Shown here: one piece after another, positions 27,985 through 37,983 of the stretch | How positions within the stretch are numbered: the stretch's first letter is position 1 | How the letters are laid out: each line of letters begins with the position of its first letter | Assembly: GCF_001375535.1 (NCBI RefSeq) | Contig: NZ_LN831197.1 | Location: 2,472,805-2,536,804 of the forward strand | Direction of reading: 5' to 3' | From: Bacillus niameyensis | Lineage (GTDB): Bacteria > Bacillota > Bacilli > Bacillales > Bacillaceae_C | Length of the DNA: 64,000 nucleotides | Notes under the pieces: generated by a model | The model's input: the letters and a program-made list of their open reading frames with translations, nothing else | The model's database searches: none | Told to the model about the DNA's origin: nothing | Translations under genes and position numbers: made by a program

Positions 27985-29526
27985 ATGAAGAAAATATCTA
28001 AAGTTTTTTGGATCTCGGCAGCTTTTTTATTTGTCGCTGTCATTTTTGGGGTCATCTCACCAAATAGTTTGGAAAGAGTTACCGCCAATATCGAAAGTTT
28101 CATCACTACCAGTTTTGGGTGGTATTATTTAATTTTAGTAACAATTATTGTTATTTTTTGTTTATTCCTCATTTTTAGCCCTGTCGGTGCGATTAGACTC
28201 GGAAAGCAAGATGAAAGACCAGAATATTCAAATCTATCTTGGTTTGCCATGCTTTTCAGTGCTGGAATGGGAATTGGCCTCGTCTTTTGGGGGGCTGCCG
28301 AACCACTGAACCACTACGCTGTGCAACCTCCACTAGCCGATCCAGGCACAGATGCAGCCGTTAAAGAATCGATGAGATATACCTTTTTCCATTGGGGAAT
28401 TCATGCGTGGGCAATTTATGCGCTTGTTGCCTTATGCCTTGCCTACTTTAATTTTCGCAAAGATCAACCTGGATTAGTAAGTGCTACTCTTAGCCCGATT
28501 TTAGGAAAGTATTCAAAAGGGCGCTTTGGGACAATAATCGATATTATTGCTGTCGTCGCAACAGTTATTGGGGTTGCAACAACATTAGGATTTGGTGCAG
28601 CTCAAATTAACGGCGGACTTGCTTATCTGTTCAATACTCCTAATAACTTCACAGTCCAAGTGATCATCATTGTAATTGTAACAATATTATTCATCATGTC
28701 TGCTTGGTCTGGTCTAAGTAAAGGTATAAAATACTTAAGTAATACAAATATGATTTTAGCAGCTCTCTTAATGATCGTTGTATTTATTGTTGGCCCAAGT
28801 TTATTTACTTTAAATTTATTTACAGATACGTTAGGTACTTACTTTCAAAATATCATTCAAATGAGTTTTAGAATTGCCCCTTTAAAATCTGAGCACCGAG
28901 ATTGGATTAACGATTGGACGATTTTTTATTGGGCATGGTGGATCTCCTGGTCACCTTTTGTTGGAATCTTTATAGCGAGAATATCACGTGGAAGAACGAT
29001 TCGAGAATTTATCATCGGTGTCTTACTCGCGCCAACAATTGTCAGCTTTATCTGGTTTGCTGTTTTTGGATCAACAGCCATTAATGTTCAGCATATCGGA
29101 AATATTGACCTCACTCAGTTTGCAACGGAAGAAATTTTGTTTGCTGTACTTAGTGAATTACCTTTATCATGGATTACATCCATTCTTTCCATTATTTTAA
29201 TCGGAATCTTTTTTATCACATCCGCTGATTCTGCGACTTTTGTGCTCGGAATGCAAACAACATACGGTTCCTTAAATCCAGATAATAAGGTGAAACTTAC
29301 ATGGGGAGTAATGCTAGCAGCGATAGCAGCTATTCTTTTGTATAGCGGTGGTTTGCAAGCATTACAAAACGCATTAATTATTGCAGCCTTCCCTTTTTCG
29401 TTTATTATGATTTTAATGATGTTATCGTTATATAAAGCATTGGCTCGGGATAAAAAGGAACTAGGTTTGGGGCATCGGCCAAGAGAGCCAAAAACAAAGC
29501 ACCATCATAAAAAAACGGAAATCTAA
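27985..29526 (+). CDS. BCCT family glycine betaine/choline/carnitine transporter (OpuD-like)
   Basis: A 513-residue sodium-coupled importer of quaternary ammonium compatible solutes with twelve hydrophobic helices. Family signatures are [20 protein letters not shown] near residue 85 and [20 protein letters not shown] near 310, the latter carrying the tryptophan box that binds the substrate's trimethylammonium group. Length equals B. subtilis OpuD (512). I use ATG 27985 behind AAAGGAATGG; an in-frame ATG 48 bases earlier would overlap the palindrome. The charged C-terminal tail ends inside the terminator. Confidence 0.9.
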   Translation: MKKISKVFWISAAFLFVAVIFGVISPNSLERVTANIESFITTSFGWYYLILVTIIVIFCLFLIFSPVGAIRLGKQDERPEYSNLSWFAMLFSAGMGIGLVFWGAAEPLNHYAVQPPLADPGTDAAVKESMRYTFFHWGIHAWAIYALVALCLAYFNFRKDQPGLVSATLSPILGKYSKGRFGTIIDIIAVVATVIGVATTLGFGAAQINGGLAYLFNTPNNFTVQVIIIVIVTILFIMSAWSGLSKGIKYLSNTNMILAALLMIVVFIVGPSLFTLNLFTDTLGTYFQNIIQMSFRIAPLKSEHRDWINDWTIFYWAWWISWSPFVGIFIARISRGRTIREFIIGVLLAPTIVSFIWFAVFGSTAINVQHIGNIDLTQFATEEILFAVLSELPLSWITSILSIILIGIFFITSADSATFVLGMQTTYGSLNPDNKVKLTWGVMLAAIAAILLYSGGLQALQNALIIAAFPFSFIMILMMLSLYKALARDKKELGLGHRPREPKTKHHHKKTEI

Positions 29527-29549
29527 TCTTTTAGATTCCGTTTTTTTTA
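29515..29549 (+). terminator. Terminator of the BCCT gene
   Basis: CGGA-ATCTAA pairs with TTAGAT-TCCG (one bulged A), followed by eight T residues. The stop codon TAA is part of the stem. Confidence 0.88.
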
Positions 29550-29579
29550 GTAGTCCCTACCCATTGCCTTACTTCAAAC

Positions 29580-29608
29580 GAATATTTCTGTTACGACCGC
29601 CAATACTA
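29580..29608 (+). promoter_or_regulatory. Candidate sigma-G promoter of germinant receptor operon 1
   Basis: GAATA, 17-bp spacer, AATACTA, close to the forespore sigma-G consensus (GHATR then CATNNTA, one mismatch in the -10). It stands 33 bases before the ATG, as expected for forespore-expressed gerA-type operons. Confidence 0.55.
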
Positions 29609-29640
29609 ACCTAGAATCCGTTTTTTGGAGGTTTTTCCAT

Positions 29641-31194
29641 ATGGACTTCTTTAAAAAGAGGAACTCAAAAGATTCTATGCCAGAGCCAAAAAAGCAACAA
29701 CCGGAATACTTGAAAGCCGATATCATTTACAATGTTTACCGATTGAAGCTAGCTTTTCAATATCCAAGAAATAGCGCATTAATTATTCGTGAACTGCAAC
29801 TTCCTTCTTTAGATCATAAAAAGGCAACTGTTTTATATATCGAAGGTACAGTAGATACGAATATGATTGATGAACATATTATCACACCACTGTTACATGA
29901 GTCCAAGCCTCCTATTCCAAATGATAATTTTACTTCGGAGGTTGTAAATAGTATTTTAACTACCTCGAATGCAAAGACAATTAACTCTTTTGAAGATGCT
30001 ATAAAAGATATGATCAACGGGAATACAATCATTTTGATCGATAAGGAAGAACAAGCAGTATCAGTTGATACGGCTGGATTCGAAAATCGCTCTTTGTCTG
30101 ATCCTACGACTGAGCCCGTTATTAAAGGGCCAAAAGTTGCCTTTAACGAATCAGCGGCAGTTAATCGTTCCCTAATCCGGAAGTATATTAAAGATCCTCA
30201 ATTAATCTGTGAACTCATTACGGTCGGGGAGCGAACACCACAACAAGTCTCTGTCATGTATTTAGAAGGAATTGCTGATAAGGATTTAATTGAAGCTATG
30301 AAAAAACGTCTGTCTGATATCGAGCGAGACGGCATTCTTGAACTTACGCTTTTAGAACAATGTATTGAGGAAAGACCATACTCTTTAATTCCGTCGACGA
30401 TGACAACAGAGCGCCCAGATCGTGCTTGCTTTTTCTTACAGGAAGGCCATGTTGTCCTATTATTGGAAGGATCCCCCCTTGCTCTCATAGCTCCTATTAC
30501 ATTTTGGTCTTTATTTCAGACAGCAGAGGATCAATATTTCCGTTGGGCATACGGAAACTTAACTCGTCATATTCGTTTAATCTCTCTCTTGCTCGCTTTG
30601 TTCATACCAGCTCTTTATATTGCAATCAGTTCCTATCACCCAGAAATGCTTCCTACAGACTTAATGTTGGCTATTGCTGGAACGAGAGAAAGGGTTCCTG
30701 TTCCTGTAATCGTTGAATTGTTATTTATGCAAATTACATTTGAAATTTTACGAGAAGCAGGGACTCGTATTCCGACGCAAATTGGCCCTACAATCGGAAT
30801 TGTTGGTGCCCTTATTCTTGGCCAAGCGGCTGTTCAAGCGAATTTAGTCAGTCCTATTCTAGTTGTCATTGTAGCGATTACAGGCCTAGCCTCTTTTGCG
30901 ATTCCAGATGTAAGTTTAAATGTGGCAGTCAGATTAATTAGCTTTATTTTTATTTTAGCCGCTAACTTTATGGGCTTTTTCGGACTTGCCTTATGCACCA
31001 CTTTCATAATCGCCTATCTTTTATCAGTCAAATCCTTTGGTGTCCCATTCTTTGCACCATATTCACCCCATCTTCCATCATCAAAAGATTTGTATTCACG
31101 TCCAGTTTTTTGGAGACAGTGGTTACGCCCTTTTTCTACTTCTCCAGAGGATAAAGCGCGGGCTGAACAGCCAAAAGGGGACAGACGCAAATGA
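29641..31194 (+). CDS. GerA-type spore germinant receptor subunit A
   Basis: A 517-residue GerAA/GerKA-family membrane protein of the spore inner membrane. A soluble N-terminal domain (residues 1-290) holds the family motifs GPKVAFNESAAVNRSLIRKY and VMYLEGIADKDLIEAMKKRL; a membrane domain follows, with GTRERVPVPVIVELLFMQ and ILREAGTRIPTQIGPTIGIVG. The A subunit forms the oligomeric cation channel of the receptor. GGAGG precedes the ATG. First gene of a four-gene operon (A, B, C, D), with ATGA overlap to the B gene. Confidence 0.93.
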   Translation: MDFFKKRNSKDSMPEPKKQQPEYLKADIIYNVYRLKLAFQYPRNSALIIRELQLPSLDHKKATVLYIEGTVDTNMIDEHIITPLLHESKPPIPNDNFTSEVVNSILTTSNAKTINSFEDAIKDMINGNTIILIDKEEQAVSVDTAGFENRSLSDPTTEPVIKGPKVAFNESAAVNRSLIRKYIKDPQLICELITVGERTPQQVSVMYLEGIADKDLIEAMKKRLSDIERDGILELTLLEQCIEERPYSLIPSTMTTERPDRACFFLQEGHVVLLLEGSPLALIAPITFWSLFQTAEDQYFRWAYGNLTRHIRLISLLLALFIPALYIAISSYHPEMLPTDLMLAIAGTRERVPVPVIVELLFMQITFEILREAGTRIPTQIGPTIGIVGALILGQAAVQANLVSPILVVIVAITGLASFAIPDVSLNVAVRLISFIFILAANFMGFFGLALCTTFIIAYLLSVKSFGVPFFAPYSPHLPSSKDLYSRPVFWRQWLRPFSTSPEDKARAEQPKGDRRK

Positions 31195-32288
31195 TTAAAA
31201 TTTCCGATGGAAAAATAGGAATGCGGGAGTATGCATCTATAATATTTCTTACGATTGGAACAAAGTATACAGATACTACACCAAGTTTTTTGTTTAAAGC
31301 AGGGAAAAATGCAGCTTGGATGATCCCATTATTCTCTTTCGTAATAGTATGTGCATGTCTATTACTAATTTTATCTTTAATAAAGAAACACCAAGTTGGC
31401 CTTGTAGAGCTCGTGAATCATGTCACTGGGAAATACATCGGAGGTATTATCATACTTTGTTTCTTTCTATACATGTTTTTAGGTACCGTAATCAATGGTC
31501 GAAGTTATGCGGATATTGTCGATACAATGTTTTATCCGAATACTCCTGTTCCTGTTGTTTTATTTTTACTATTAGCAGCGAGTTTTCTCATTGCTAATCG
31601 CGGTTTAGAAACAATTGGACGCACTGCTTGGTTTCTTTTGCCTGCTATTGGGTTTGCGGCCGTTCTCCTTCTCGTGTTAACGTATGATCGCTTATTTTGG
31701 GAGCATCTATTCCCAATTGGAGGACCTGGACTTAAAATAATTTTGAAAGAGAGTCTTACACATACTTCCATTTTTGGAGAAGTCCTAATACTCGCCTCTT
31801 TCTTTTCTTTCATTCGCTCTTACAAAGAATTTCGTACAGCATCCCTAATAGGGATCACGGTAACTTGTGTAACAATGACAGTGTATCTTATATTCTATGT
31901 CGTAGTATTTGATATGCCTTCTGTTGAAAATTTAGCATATCTCCATCAACAGCTACAGAGAATTGCCTCAGTTGGTCAAGTTTTCACCCATATGGAAGCA
32001 ATTTTCTTAGCACTTTGGTTACTTGGCTCAATCATTCATTTTTCGATTTATTTATATTTATCTGCTTATCTGCTCGCAGGTGTTTTGCAATTAAAGGAAT
32101 TTGAACCGCTTATTTTACCACTTTCAGGTTTTGCCTTCTTTTTTGGCCTATTACCCGAGAATGCTTATCAAAGCGGCTCATTTCGCGAATTCCTTCTAAC
32201 ACTTGAATCTAGCTTAGTTGTTTTCATACCCATCTTAATTTGGTTGGTGGATTGGTTGAAGGAGCGTGGTAGTCGTGAAAACTCTTAA
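31191..32288 (+). CDS. GerA-type spore germinant receptor subunit B
   Basis: A 365-residue GerAB/GerKB-family transporter-like protein with about ten hydrophobic helices, related to amino-acid transporters. This subunit holds the germinant-binding site. The N-terminal DGKIGMREYASIIFLTIGTKYTD is typical. Starts inside the A stop (ATGA); its end overlaps the beginning of the C gene. Confidence 0.92.
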   Translation: MIKISDGKIGMREYASIIFLTIGTKYTDTTPSFLFKAGKNAAWMIPLFSFVIVCACLLLILSLIKKHQVGLVELVNHVTGKYIGGIIILCFFLYMFLGTVINGRSYADIVDTMFYPNTPVPVVLFLLLAASFLIANRGLETIGRTAWFLLPAIGFAAVLLLVLTYDRLFWEHLFPIGGPGLKIILKESLTHTSIFGEVLILASFFSFIRSYKEFRTASLIGITVTCVTMTVYLIFYVVVFDMPSVENLAYLHQQLQRIASVGQVFTHMEAIFLALWLLGSIIHFSIYLYLSAYLLAGVLQLKEFEPLILPLSGFAFFFGLLPENAYQSGSFREFLLTLESSLVVFIPILIWLVDWLKERGSRENS

Positions 32289-33507
32289 GTTCGTCTTTTA
32301 TTGTATCTTCCCTCTTTTTATTCTTTCTGGCTGTTGGGATCAAGAGGAAATCGAGGAGCGTGCCTATGTTGTTGTTCTCGGACTCGATAAAAGCGAAGAT
32401 AATTTAATTGATGTTACTTTTCAAATTGCCAATCCGCAAAGAGCTACTTCTCAAGAAGCTGACGTCCAAAATGAACCTCCAAGTGATATTGTTACCATCA
32501 CTGCCTCTGATGTTTTGGATGCAAAAGAATTAGCAAATACAATTGTATCAAGGGAAATGAATTTCGATCATTTACGAACGATGATCATAGAGGAGGAATT
32601 GGCTAAAACGGAATTGTTTCCCCATATTCTTGGTTCGGCAATCGTGGATCCCGAAATTCGGCGTGATGTAAATTTAATTGTTAGTAAAGAAAAAGCTAGA
32701 AAATTTATTGATAAAAATAAACCAAAATTGGAAACACGACCACATAAATATTATAGTTTCATGGTAAGGAGATGGATCGAAACAGCCTATTCTCCTCAAG
32801 CCGATATCAATCGTTACTTTCTGAGAATATCTGATGAATTATTTTTATCTGTATTAGCTACCACCGAGAAAAACGAACATGGGCCACACCCTAATGTAGG
32901 TTATCAGGTGGGAGAAGTTCCCCAAAAGGGCGGAGATCCCGTACAGATGGTTGGATCTGCCGTTTTTAAAAATGGGAAGATGATTGGGACCTTATCTGGA
33001 AGAGAAACAAGAATTGCCTTATTCCTAAGACCCAAAGCTGTTACTTATATACAGACAGACACTTTTCCTGATCCACTTGATGATAACAGTCATGTAACAG
33101 TCAGGATCATTCGAAATGAAGATGCTAAAGTTAAGGTGAATGCGAAAAAGGACCCGGTTGAAATCAAAGTTTCAGTCCCGGTCAATTTACAAGTATTTTC
33201 AAATCCAAGCCTTAATAATTATACAGCGAATAAAAAGAACCAAGAGCTACTTAAAGAATCGATTAAAAAAAGGATGGAAGAAAATGCGATGAAGCTTGTA
33301 AAAAAAACGCAAGAAGAATTTAAGGGCGAACCATTCTTGTGGTATTTAGCCGCACGGAGAGAATTTTGGACAATACAAGAATTCGAAGATTTTGCCTGGG
33401 AGAAAAAATATTTAAACGCAGATGTCCAAATTGATTTTGATATGGAAATTGAAAGCTTCGGGGAAATGATAGAACCTCCAAAAATCAATAAACATAAGGT
33501 GGACTGA
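32275..33507 (+). CDS. GerA-type spore germinant receptor subunit C (lipoprotein)
   Basis: A 410-residue GerAC/GerKC-family lipoprotein. The signal peptide ends in the lipobox FILSGC, so the mature protein starts at that Cys and is lipidated. WDQEEIEERAYVVVLGLD follows, the family's first conserved block. I start it at GTG 32275, ten bases after AAGGAG; an in-frame GTG nine bases earlier lies too near that site. Overlaps the B gene by 14 bases. Confidence 0.92.
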   Translation: MKTLKFVFYCIFPLFILSGCWDQEEIEERAYVVVLGLDKSEDNLIDVTFQIANPQRATSQEADVQNEPPSDIVTITASDVLDAKELANTIVSREMNFDHLRTMIIEEELAKTELFPHILGSAIVDPEIRRDVNLIVSKEKARKFIDKNKPKLETRPHKYYSFMVRRWIETAYSPQADINRYFLRISDELFLSVLATTEKNEHGPHPNVGYQVGEVPQKGGDPVQMVGSAVFKNGKMIGTLSGRETRIALFLRPKAVTYIQTDTFPDPLDDNSHVTVRIIRNEDAKVKVNAKKDPVEIKVSVPVNLQVFSNPSLNNYTANKKNQELLKESIKKRMEENAMKLVKKTQEEFKGEPFLWYLAARREFWTIQEFEDFAWEKKYLNADVQIDFDMEIESFGEMIEPPKINKHKVD

Positions 33508-33512
33508 TCTGA

Positions 33513-33671
33513 TTGAGTTACTTGCTAATCGCGATCTCACTATATTTGACCTACTTTACATTTAACTTCGCACGTGCAGTTTGGAAGGATAAAAAGAAAT
33601 TTGCAAGTGTCATCATCGCAGTTATGGCCGCATGTTTTCCCGTTTTATCGATACTTTACTATATAAAGTGA
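33513..33671 (+). CDS. Germinant receptor D subunit, 52-residue two-helix membrane protein
   Basis: A small gene five bases after the C-subunit stop. It starts at TTG with GGTGG ten bases before, and encodes MSYLLIAISLYLTYFTFNF, then a charged turn RAVWKDKKK, then a second hydrophobic helix ending SILYYIK. Two membrane segments with a basic loop, 52 residues, and position directly behind a gerA-type operon match the D genes described for Bacillus germinant receptors, which modulate receptor function. The frame is uninterrupted and the operon terminator follows at once. The start could not be tested further. Confidence 0.75.
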   Translation: MSYLLIAISLYLTYFTFNFARAVWKDKKKFASVIIAVMAACFPVLSILYYIK

Positions 33672-33700
33672 CTATCGCTTTCGGTTGAATAAAAAATAAA

Positions 33701-33738
33701 CGCACCATCGTCCATTAAACCACGATGGTGCGTTTTAT
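33701..33738. terminator. Bidirectional terminator
   Basis: Perfect 11-bp stem CGCACCATCGT / ACGATGGTGCG, TTTTAT on one side and an A-run on the other. It ends both germinant operon 1 and the converging CNNM gene. Confidence 0.92.
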
Positions 33739-33739
33739 G

Positions 33740-35086
33740 TTATTGAGCCTCTTTCATCTCAAGTTGTTGAAGCTGTTCTTCTGTGTCGACTTCTTTGTGC
33801 GCTTCAACATACTGAATTTGGTGGCCATCTATTTCTTTAACTGTAAATTTAAAACCATCGGCGGAGATACTCTCCCCTTCTTGAATATCGAAGTTTTGTG
33901 ATAAGATCCATCCACCAAGAGTATCAACTTCTTCATCAGAAAGATTCGTACCTAGTAAATCATTCACTTCATTTATTAATACTTTCGCACTGAAGGAATA
34001 ATTTTCTTCATCTATTTTCGTAATTTCTTCAATTTCATCTGTATCAAATTCATCGCGAATTTCACCAACGATTTCCTCGATTATATCTTCTACTGTTACG
34101 AGACCCGAAGTTCCTCCGTATTCATCTAATAATACAGCCATATGGGTGCGCTCTGTTTGCATTTTCAATAGAAGATCACTTATTGGTATCGTATCAATCA
34201 CGTGTATAACCGGTTTCAGAAAATCAGTAATTTTGATACTTGTATAATCAAAATCGCCGCTCTTTACTTGTGCTAACAAAATATCTTTTATATTAATTAA
34301 ACCAATAATATTATCCTTATCGCCTTCATATACAGGATAACGCGTAAGTTTTTCTTCTTTAATAACATTCAACCAATCCTGAAATCCATCCTCTGATGAC
34401 AAAGAGATCATTTCAGTTCGCGGAACCATAATTTCTTTCGCAATCCGCTCATCAAACTTAAAAACATTATTGACATACGTCAATTCCGATTGATTGATTT
34501 CACCACTTTTGTAGCTGTCGGATAAAATAATTCGCAACTCTTCTTCCGTGTGGGAAACTTCATGCTCTTTGACAGGCTTCAATCCTACCATTTTTACCAT
34601 TAATCGTGCAGAACCATTCAATGCCCAAATAAACGGGAACAACAACCGATAAAACCAAATTAATGGTTTCGAGAATGCTAATGTAACAGCTTCGGATTTT
34701 TGAATAGCAATAGTTTTTGGAGCCAACTCCCCTATCACGACGTGTAAAAAGGTAATAAACAAAAAGGAGATAGTGATGGAAATAACGTGTGACACAGAAT
34801 CACTAATTTCTACTTTCCCCAACAATGGATCAAGCATACTTTTAATAGCTGGTTCACCTAACCAACCGATTCCAAGAGCAGTCACTGTAATTCCTAACTG
34901 GCACGCAGATAAATACTCATCCATATGCGTTATTACATGCCTTGCAGCCTTTGCACCAGGTTTTCCTTCCTCTACAAGCTGGTCAATACGTGAGCTTCTA
35001 ATCTTAACAATGGCAAATTCCGTCGCTACGAAAAATGCGGTTAAAGCAATCAATACTGCAATAAATATTAAACTGACTATGTCCAA
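33740..35086 (-). CDS. CNNM/hemolysin-C-like transporter with CBS pair (MpfA/YhdP-like)
   Basis: A 448-residue membrane protein. Residues 1-190 are the DUF21/CNNM membrane domain ([44 protein letters not shown]); 205-330 a CBS pair ([33 protein letters not shown]); 350-435 a CorC_HlyC domain. In B. subtilis the relatives exhaust Mg2+ from the cell. The start is TTG 35086: family N-termini begin MDIV, and AAAGGTG lies six bases before it, while an in-frame GTG nine bases upstream is inside that ribosome site. A strong AGGAGGTG further upstream and a CACCTTTC/GAAAGGTG hairpin may hide the site. Confidence 0.88.
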   Translation of the reverse strand: MDIVSLIFIAVLIALTAFFVATEFAIVKIRSSRIDQLVEEGKPGAKAARHVITHMDEYLSACQLGITVTALGIGWLGEPAIKSMLDPLLGKVEISDSVSHVISITISFLFITFLHVVIGELAPKTIAIQKSEAVTLAFSKPLIWFYRLLFPFIWALNGSARLMVKMVGLKPVKEHEVSHTEEELRIILSDSYKSGEINQSELTYVNNVFKFDERIAKEIMVPRTEMISLSSEDGFQDWLNVIKEEKLTRYPVYEGDKDNIIGLINIKDILLAQVKSGDFDYTSIKITDFLKPVIHVIDTIPISDLLLKMQTERTHMAVLLDEYGGTSGLVTVEDIIEEIVGEIRDEFDTDEIEEITKIDEENYSFSAKVLINEVNDLLGTNLSDEEVDTLGGWILSQNFDIQEGESISADGFKFTVKEIDGHQIQYVEAHKEVDTEEQLQQLEMKEAQ

Positions 35087-35380
35087 ATGGTTCACCTTTC
35101 ATAGAAAGGTGGTACACCTCCTGTGAAATTAAAAATATGTCTTTTCAGACAAGAATTGTGATTATTATACCACACGAAATTCTATTTTCATATTATAAAA
35201 ACATATTATTTTACTATTGTGAAATTATTCCTATTGAAGCACTTTTATGATTTTTTATGTAATCTGTAGGGATTACTAACATATTATTCGTATATATAAA
35301 AGGATAAAGGATTGGCATAATCCCCCTTTCCTTTTCACATAGAAAAATGTACAATAAGGCTTTGAAAGTGAGGTATGAAA

Positions 35381-36229
35381 ATGAATGTTTGGGATATAAT
35401 AGTCGCTTTAATTTTAGGTCTTGTAGAAGGACTTACTGAATTTGCACCTGTTTCCTCTACGGGACATATGATCATTGTCGATGATATGTTGTTAAAGTCA
35501 CAGGAAATTCTTGGTTCTCCAGAAGTAGCCAATACGTTTAAAGTCGTCATTCAACTAGGTTCCATTATGGCGGTCGTCATTGTTTTTTGGTCGCGCCTTT
35601 GGAGTTTGGTCGGCATTAATATCGGCAATGCAAAGGAAGAAATCCCTTCCGATTCTAGATTGAAATTATCACACGTCATTGTCGGTCTTATACCTGCAGC
35701 TATATTAGGTTTTGCCTTCGAAGATTTTATTGACAAGCATTTATTTAGAATTGAATGGGTATTAGTCGCATTGATTGCAGGGGCAATTTTGATGATCATC
35801 GCTGACAAAAAAGCGAAACAAAGCCCTTCTGACGGTGCATCTTTAGATGAAATTACATATAAGCAAGCACTCTTAATCGGATTATTCCAATGTATCGCCC
35901 TATGGCCTGGCTTTTCCAGATCGGGCGCAACGATCTCTGGTGGTGTTTTAATGGGACTTAAACACCGTGCAGCAGCAGATTTCACATTCATCATGGCTGT
36001 TCCGATTATGTTTGGCGCTAGTGCCGTTTCTTTAATCAAAAAATTAGACGTCCTTACGACCGACGTCATTCCATTTTTCGTCGTTGGCTTTGCGAGTGCC
36101 TTTGTCTTTGCCTGGATTTCGATCCGCTTTTTCTTAGCACTCATCAGCAGAATTAAATTGCTACCGTTCGCGATTTATCGAATTGTACTAGCCATTGTTT
36201 TAGGTATTGTTTATTTTTCAGTAATGTAA
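35381..36229 (+). CDS. uppP: Undecaprenyl-diphosphate phosphatase
   Basis: A 282-residue BacA-family integral membrane enzyme that dephosphorylates undecaprenyl diphosphate to recycle the cell-wall lipid carrier; it also gives bacitracin tolerance. The two catalytic motifs are present: GLVEGLTEFAPVSSTGHM (E-rich motif) near residue 15 and WPGFSRSGATISGG near 180. The start is the second of two close ATGs (35381), six bases after GAGGT; family members begin with this segment. A monocistronic unit with its own terminator. Confidence 0.95.
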   Translation: MNVWDIIVALILGLVEGLTEFAPVSSTGHMIIVDDMLLKSQEILGSPEVANTFKVVIQLGSIMAVVIVFWSRLWSLVGINIGNAKEEIPSDSRLKLSHVIVGLIPAAILGFAFEDFIDKHLFRIEWVLVALIAGAILMIIADKKAKQSPSDGASLDEITYKQALLIGLFQCIALWPGFSRSGATISGGVLMGLKHRAAADFTFIMAVPIMFGASAVSLIKKLDVLTTDVIPFFVVGFASAFVFAWISIRFFLALISRIKLLPFAIYRIVLAIVLGIVYFSVM

Positions 36230-36240
36230 AAATTATGAAG

Positions 36241-36273
36241 TGGATCTCAGACTTATACGAGATCCATTTTTTT
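36241..36273 (+). terminator. Terminator of uppP
   Basis: TGGATCTC / GAGATCCA stem with a 10-base loop, followed by TTTTTTT. Confidence 0.88.
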
Positions 36274-36322
36274 ATACATCTGTTATAGTAAAGGTATACA
36301 TATTCTAGAGGTGTGGATTTTT

Positions 36323-37030
36323 ATGGAAAAGGTAACATTTTCTCCACTTGGACTAGATGCAATTGTCATCGATTTTGGCGAAACAGTAAGCGTTGAACGA
36401 AATCTGGAAATTCTGAACTGTAAAGCCGCGATTGAAGCAGCGACAATCCCTGGATTTATTGAAGCGCTTCCTGCCTACACAACTTTAACTATTTTTTATG
36501 ATCCGATAATCGTTGGTTCTAATTTTCCATATGAGAAAATCAAGAAATCCATTCAAGCTATTTCTCTATCCATTCAAACATCAGTGATACAAAAAAAGGT
36601 GAAGGAAATTCCTGTCTGTTATGAGGAACCCTTTGCCCCAGATCTTGAATTTGTAGCAAATCATCATCATATTTCTATTGATGAAGTCGTAAATCTTCAT
36701 AGCCAAGCAACCTATCATATTTATTTCTTAGGGTTTTCACCAGGCTTTCCTTTTCTAGGAGGCATGGATTCTCGCATTGCAACGTCCAGACGCTCTTCTC
36801 CACGGTTACATGTTCCTGCTGGTTCTGTCGGAATCGCTGGTGGACAAACTGGGATTTATCCACTCGATTCACCAGGTGGTTGGCAAATCATCGGAAGAAC
36901 CCCCCTGCAACTATTTAATATTAGTAAGGAGTCACCAACCTTTCTTTTACCAGGCGAACAAATTCGCTTTATACCGATCAGTAAGGATGAGTTTCAAAAT
37001 TGGGAGGGACCGGCATGGCAATCCGGATAA
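36323..37030 (+). CDS. pxpB: 5-oxoprolinase subunit B (KipI family)
   Basis: A 235-residue subunit of the ATP-dependent 5-oxoprolinase PxpABC, which opens 5-oxoproline (pyroglutamate), a damage product of glutamine, to glutamate. Family signature: FLGFSPGFPFLGG, RLHVPAGSVGIAGGQTGIYP and SPGGWQIIGRTPL. In B. subtilis the homologue KipI also inhibits the sporulation kinase KinA. ATG 36323 lies nine bases after AGAGGTG and is preferred to a GTG four codons upstream. Overlaps pxpC by 16 bases. Confidence 0.93.
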   Translation: MEKVTFSPLGLDAIVIDFGETVSVERNLEILNCKAAIEAATIPGFIEALPAYTTLTIFYDPIIVGSNFPYEKIKKSIQAISLSIQTSVIQKKVKEIPVCYEEPFAPDLEFVANHHHISIDEVVNLHSQATYHIYFLGFSPGFPFLGGMDSRIATSRRSSPRLHVPAGSVGIAGGQTGIYPLDSPGGWQIIGRTPLQLFNISKESPTFLLPGEQIRFIPISKDEFQNWEGPAWQSG

Positions 37031-37968
37031 TTAAAGGCGGGACACTTACAACCTTGCAAGATCTTGGCAGGAAAGGCTGGCAATCATTCGGAATTTCCGC
37101 TGGGGGCGCGATGGATCAGTATGCTGCCAGGCTTGTAAATATCGTGCTTGGTAACAAAGAGGATGAAGCTGTCTTGGAAATGACTCTTCATGGCCCCACT
37201 TTGCAATTTTATAAAAACGCGATAATAGCTCTTTATGGAGCAGATATGCAACCAAAATTAAATGGAAGATTGATAGAAATAGGGAAGCCCATCCAAGTTC
37301 AGGTCAAGGATGTGTTAAAGTTCGAGTTTGCTAGAAAAGGAATGAGGACTTATTTAGGAGTAAAAGATGGATTCGATATTCAAAGTGTATTAGGAAGCAA
37401 GAGTACAAATTTAAAAGCAGGTTTCGGAGGTTTCCAAGGAAGGGCTCTGCAACAGGATGATGTTTTACCGATTAAGAATAGCTTATTTCTCGGCGATGCT
37501 ACTTGGAAGTTACCTTTTCAGTTTAATAGGAAAAAGCCATCCTTCATCCGTTTTGTAAGAGGAAGGCAATATGATTGGTTCTCTCCAAAGTCTCAGCAAC
37601 TTTTTCATTCATCAACTTTTACGATTAGCTCCCAATCAGATCGAATGGGTTTCCGCTTAACAGGCCCCCCTGTCATAAGGGAGCATCCTAAAGAACTCAT
37701 CACAGAAGCAACTACTTTTGGGTCGATCCAGATACCTGGGGATGGTCAACCGATTATTTTAATGGCCGATCGCCAGCCTACTGGCGGGTACCCGAAAATC
37801 GGCGAAGTTATTACTCCTGACTTGTCGGCCTTAAGTCAATTGCGGCCAGGTGAGGAAATTCATTTTGTGGAAATCTCACTTCATAAAGCGCAAAGTATCT
37901 ATTTTAAACAACAACAGGAACTCGCTCAATTAAAAGCGGCTTGTCACCTGAAATGGAACGATTTTTAG
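37015..37968 (+). CDS. pxpC: 5-oxoprolinase subunit C (KipA family)
   Basis: A 317-residue biotin-carboxylase-like carboxytransferase-family subunit that activates 5-oxoproline with PxpB. TLQDLGRKGWQSFGISAGGAMD is split here as TLQDLGRKGW and FGISAGGAMDQYA; the later ITEATTFGSIQIPGDGQPI and LMADRQPTGGYPKIG are conserved. The ATG follows GGGAGGG within the end of pxpB. Confidence 0.93.
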   Translation: MAIRIIKGGTLTTLQDLGRKGWQSFGISAGGAMDQYAARLVNIVLGNKEDEAVLEMTLHGPTLQFYKNAIIALYGADMQPKLNGRLIEIGKPIQVQVKDVLKFEFARKGMRTYLGVKDGFDIQSVLGSKSTNLKAGFGGFQGRALQQDDVLPIKNSLFLGDATWKLPFQFNRKKPSFIRFVRGRQYDWFSPKSQQLFHSSTFTISSQSDRMGFRLTGPPVIREHPKELITEATTFGSIQIPGDGQPIILMADRQPTGGYPKIGEVITPDLSALSQLRPGEEIHFVEISLHKAQSIYFKQQQELAQLKAACHLKWNDF

Positions 37969-37983
37969 TAGGGAGGTTTTTAA

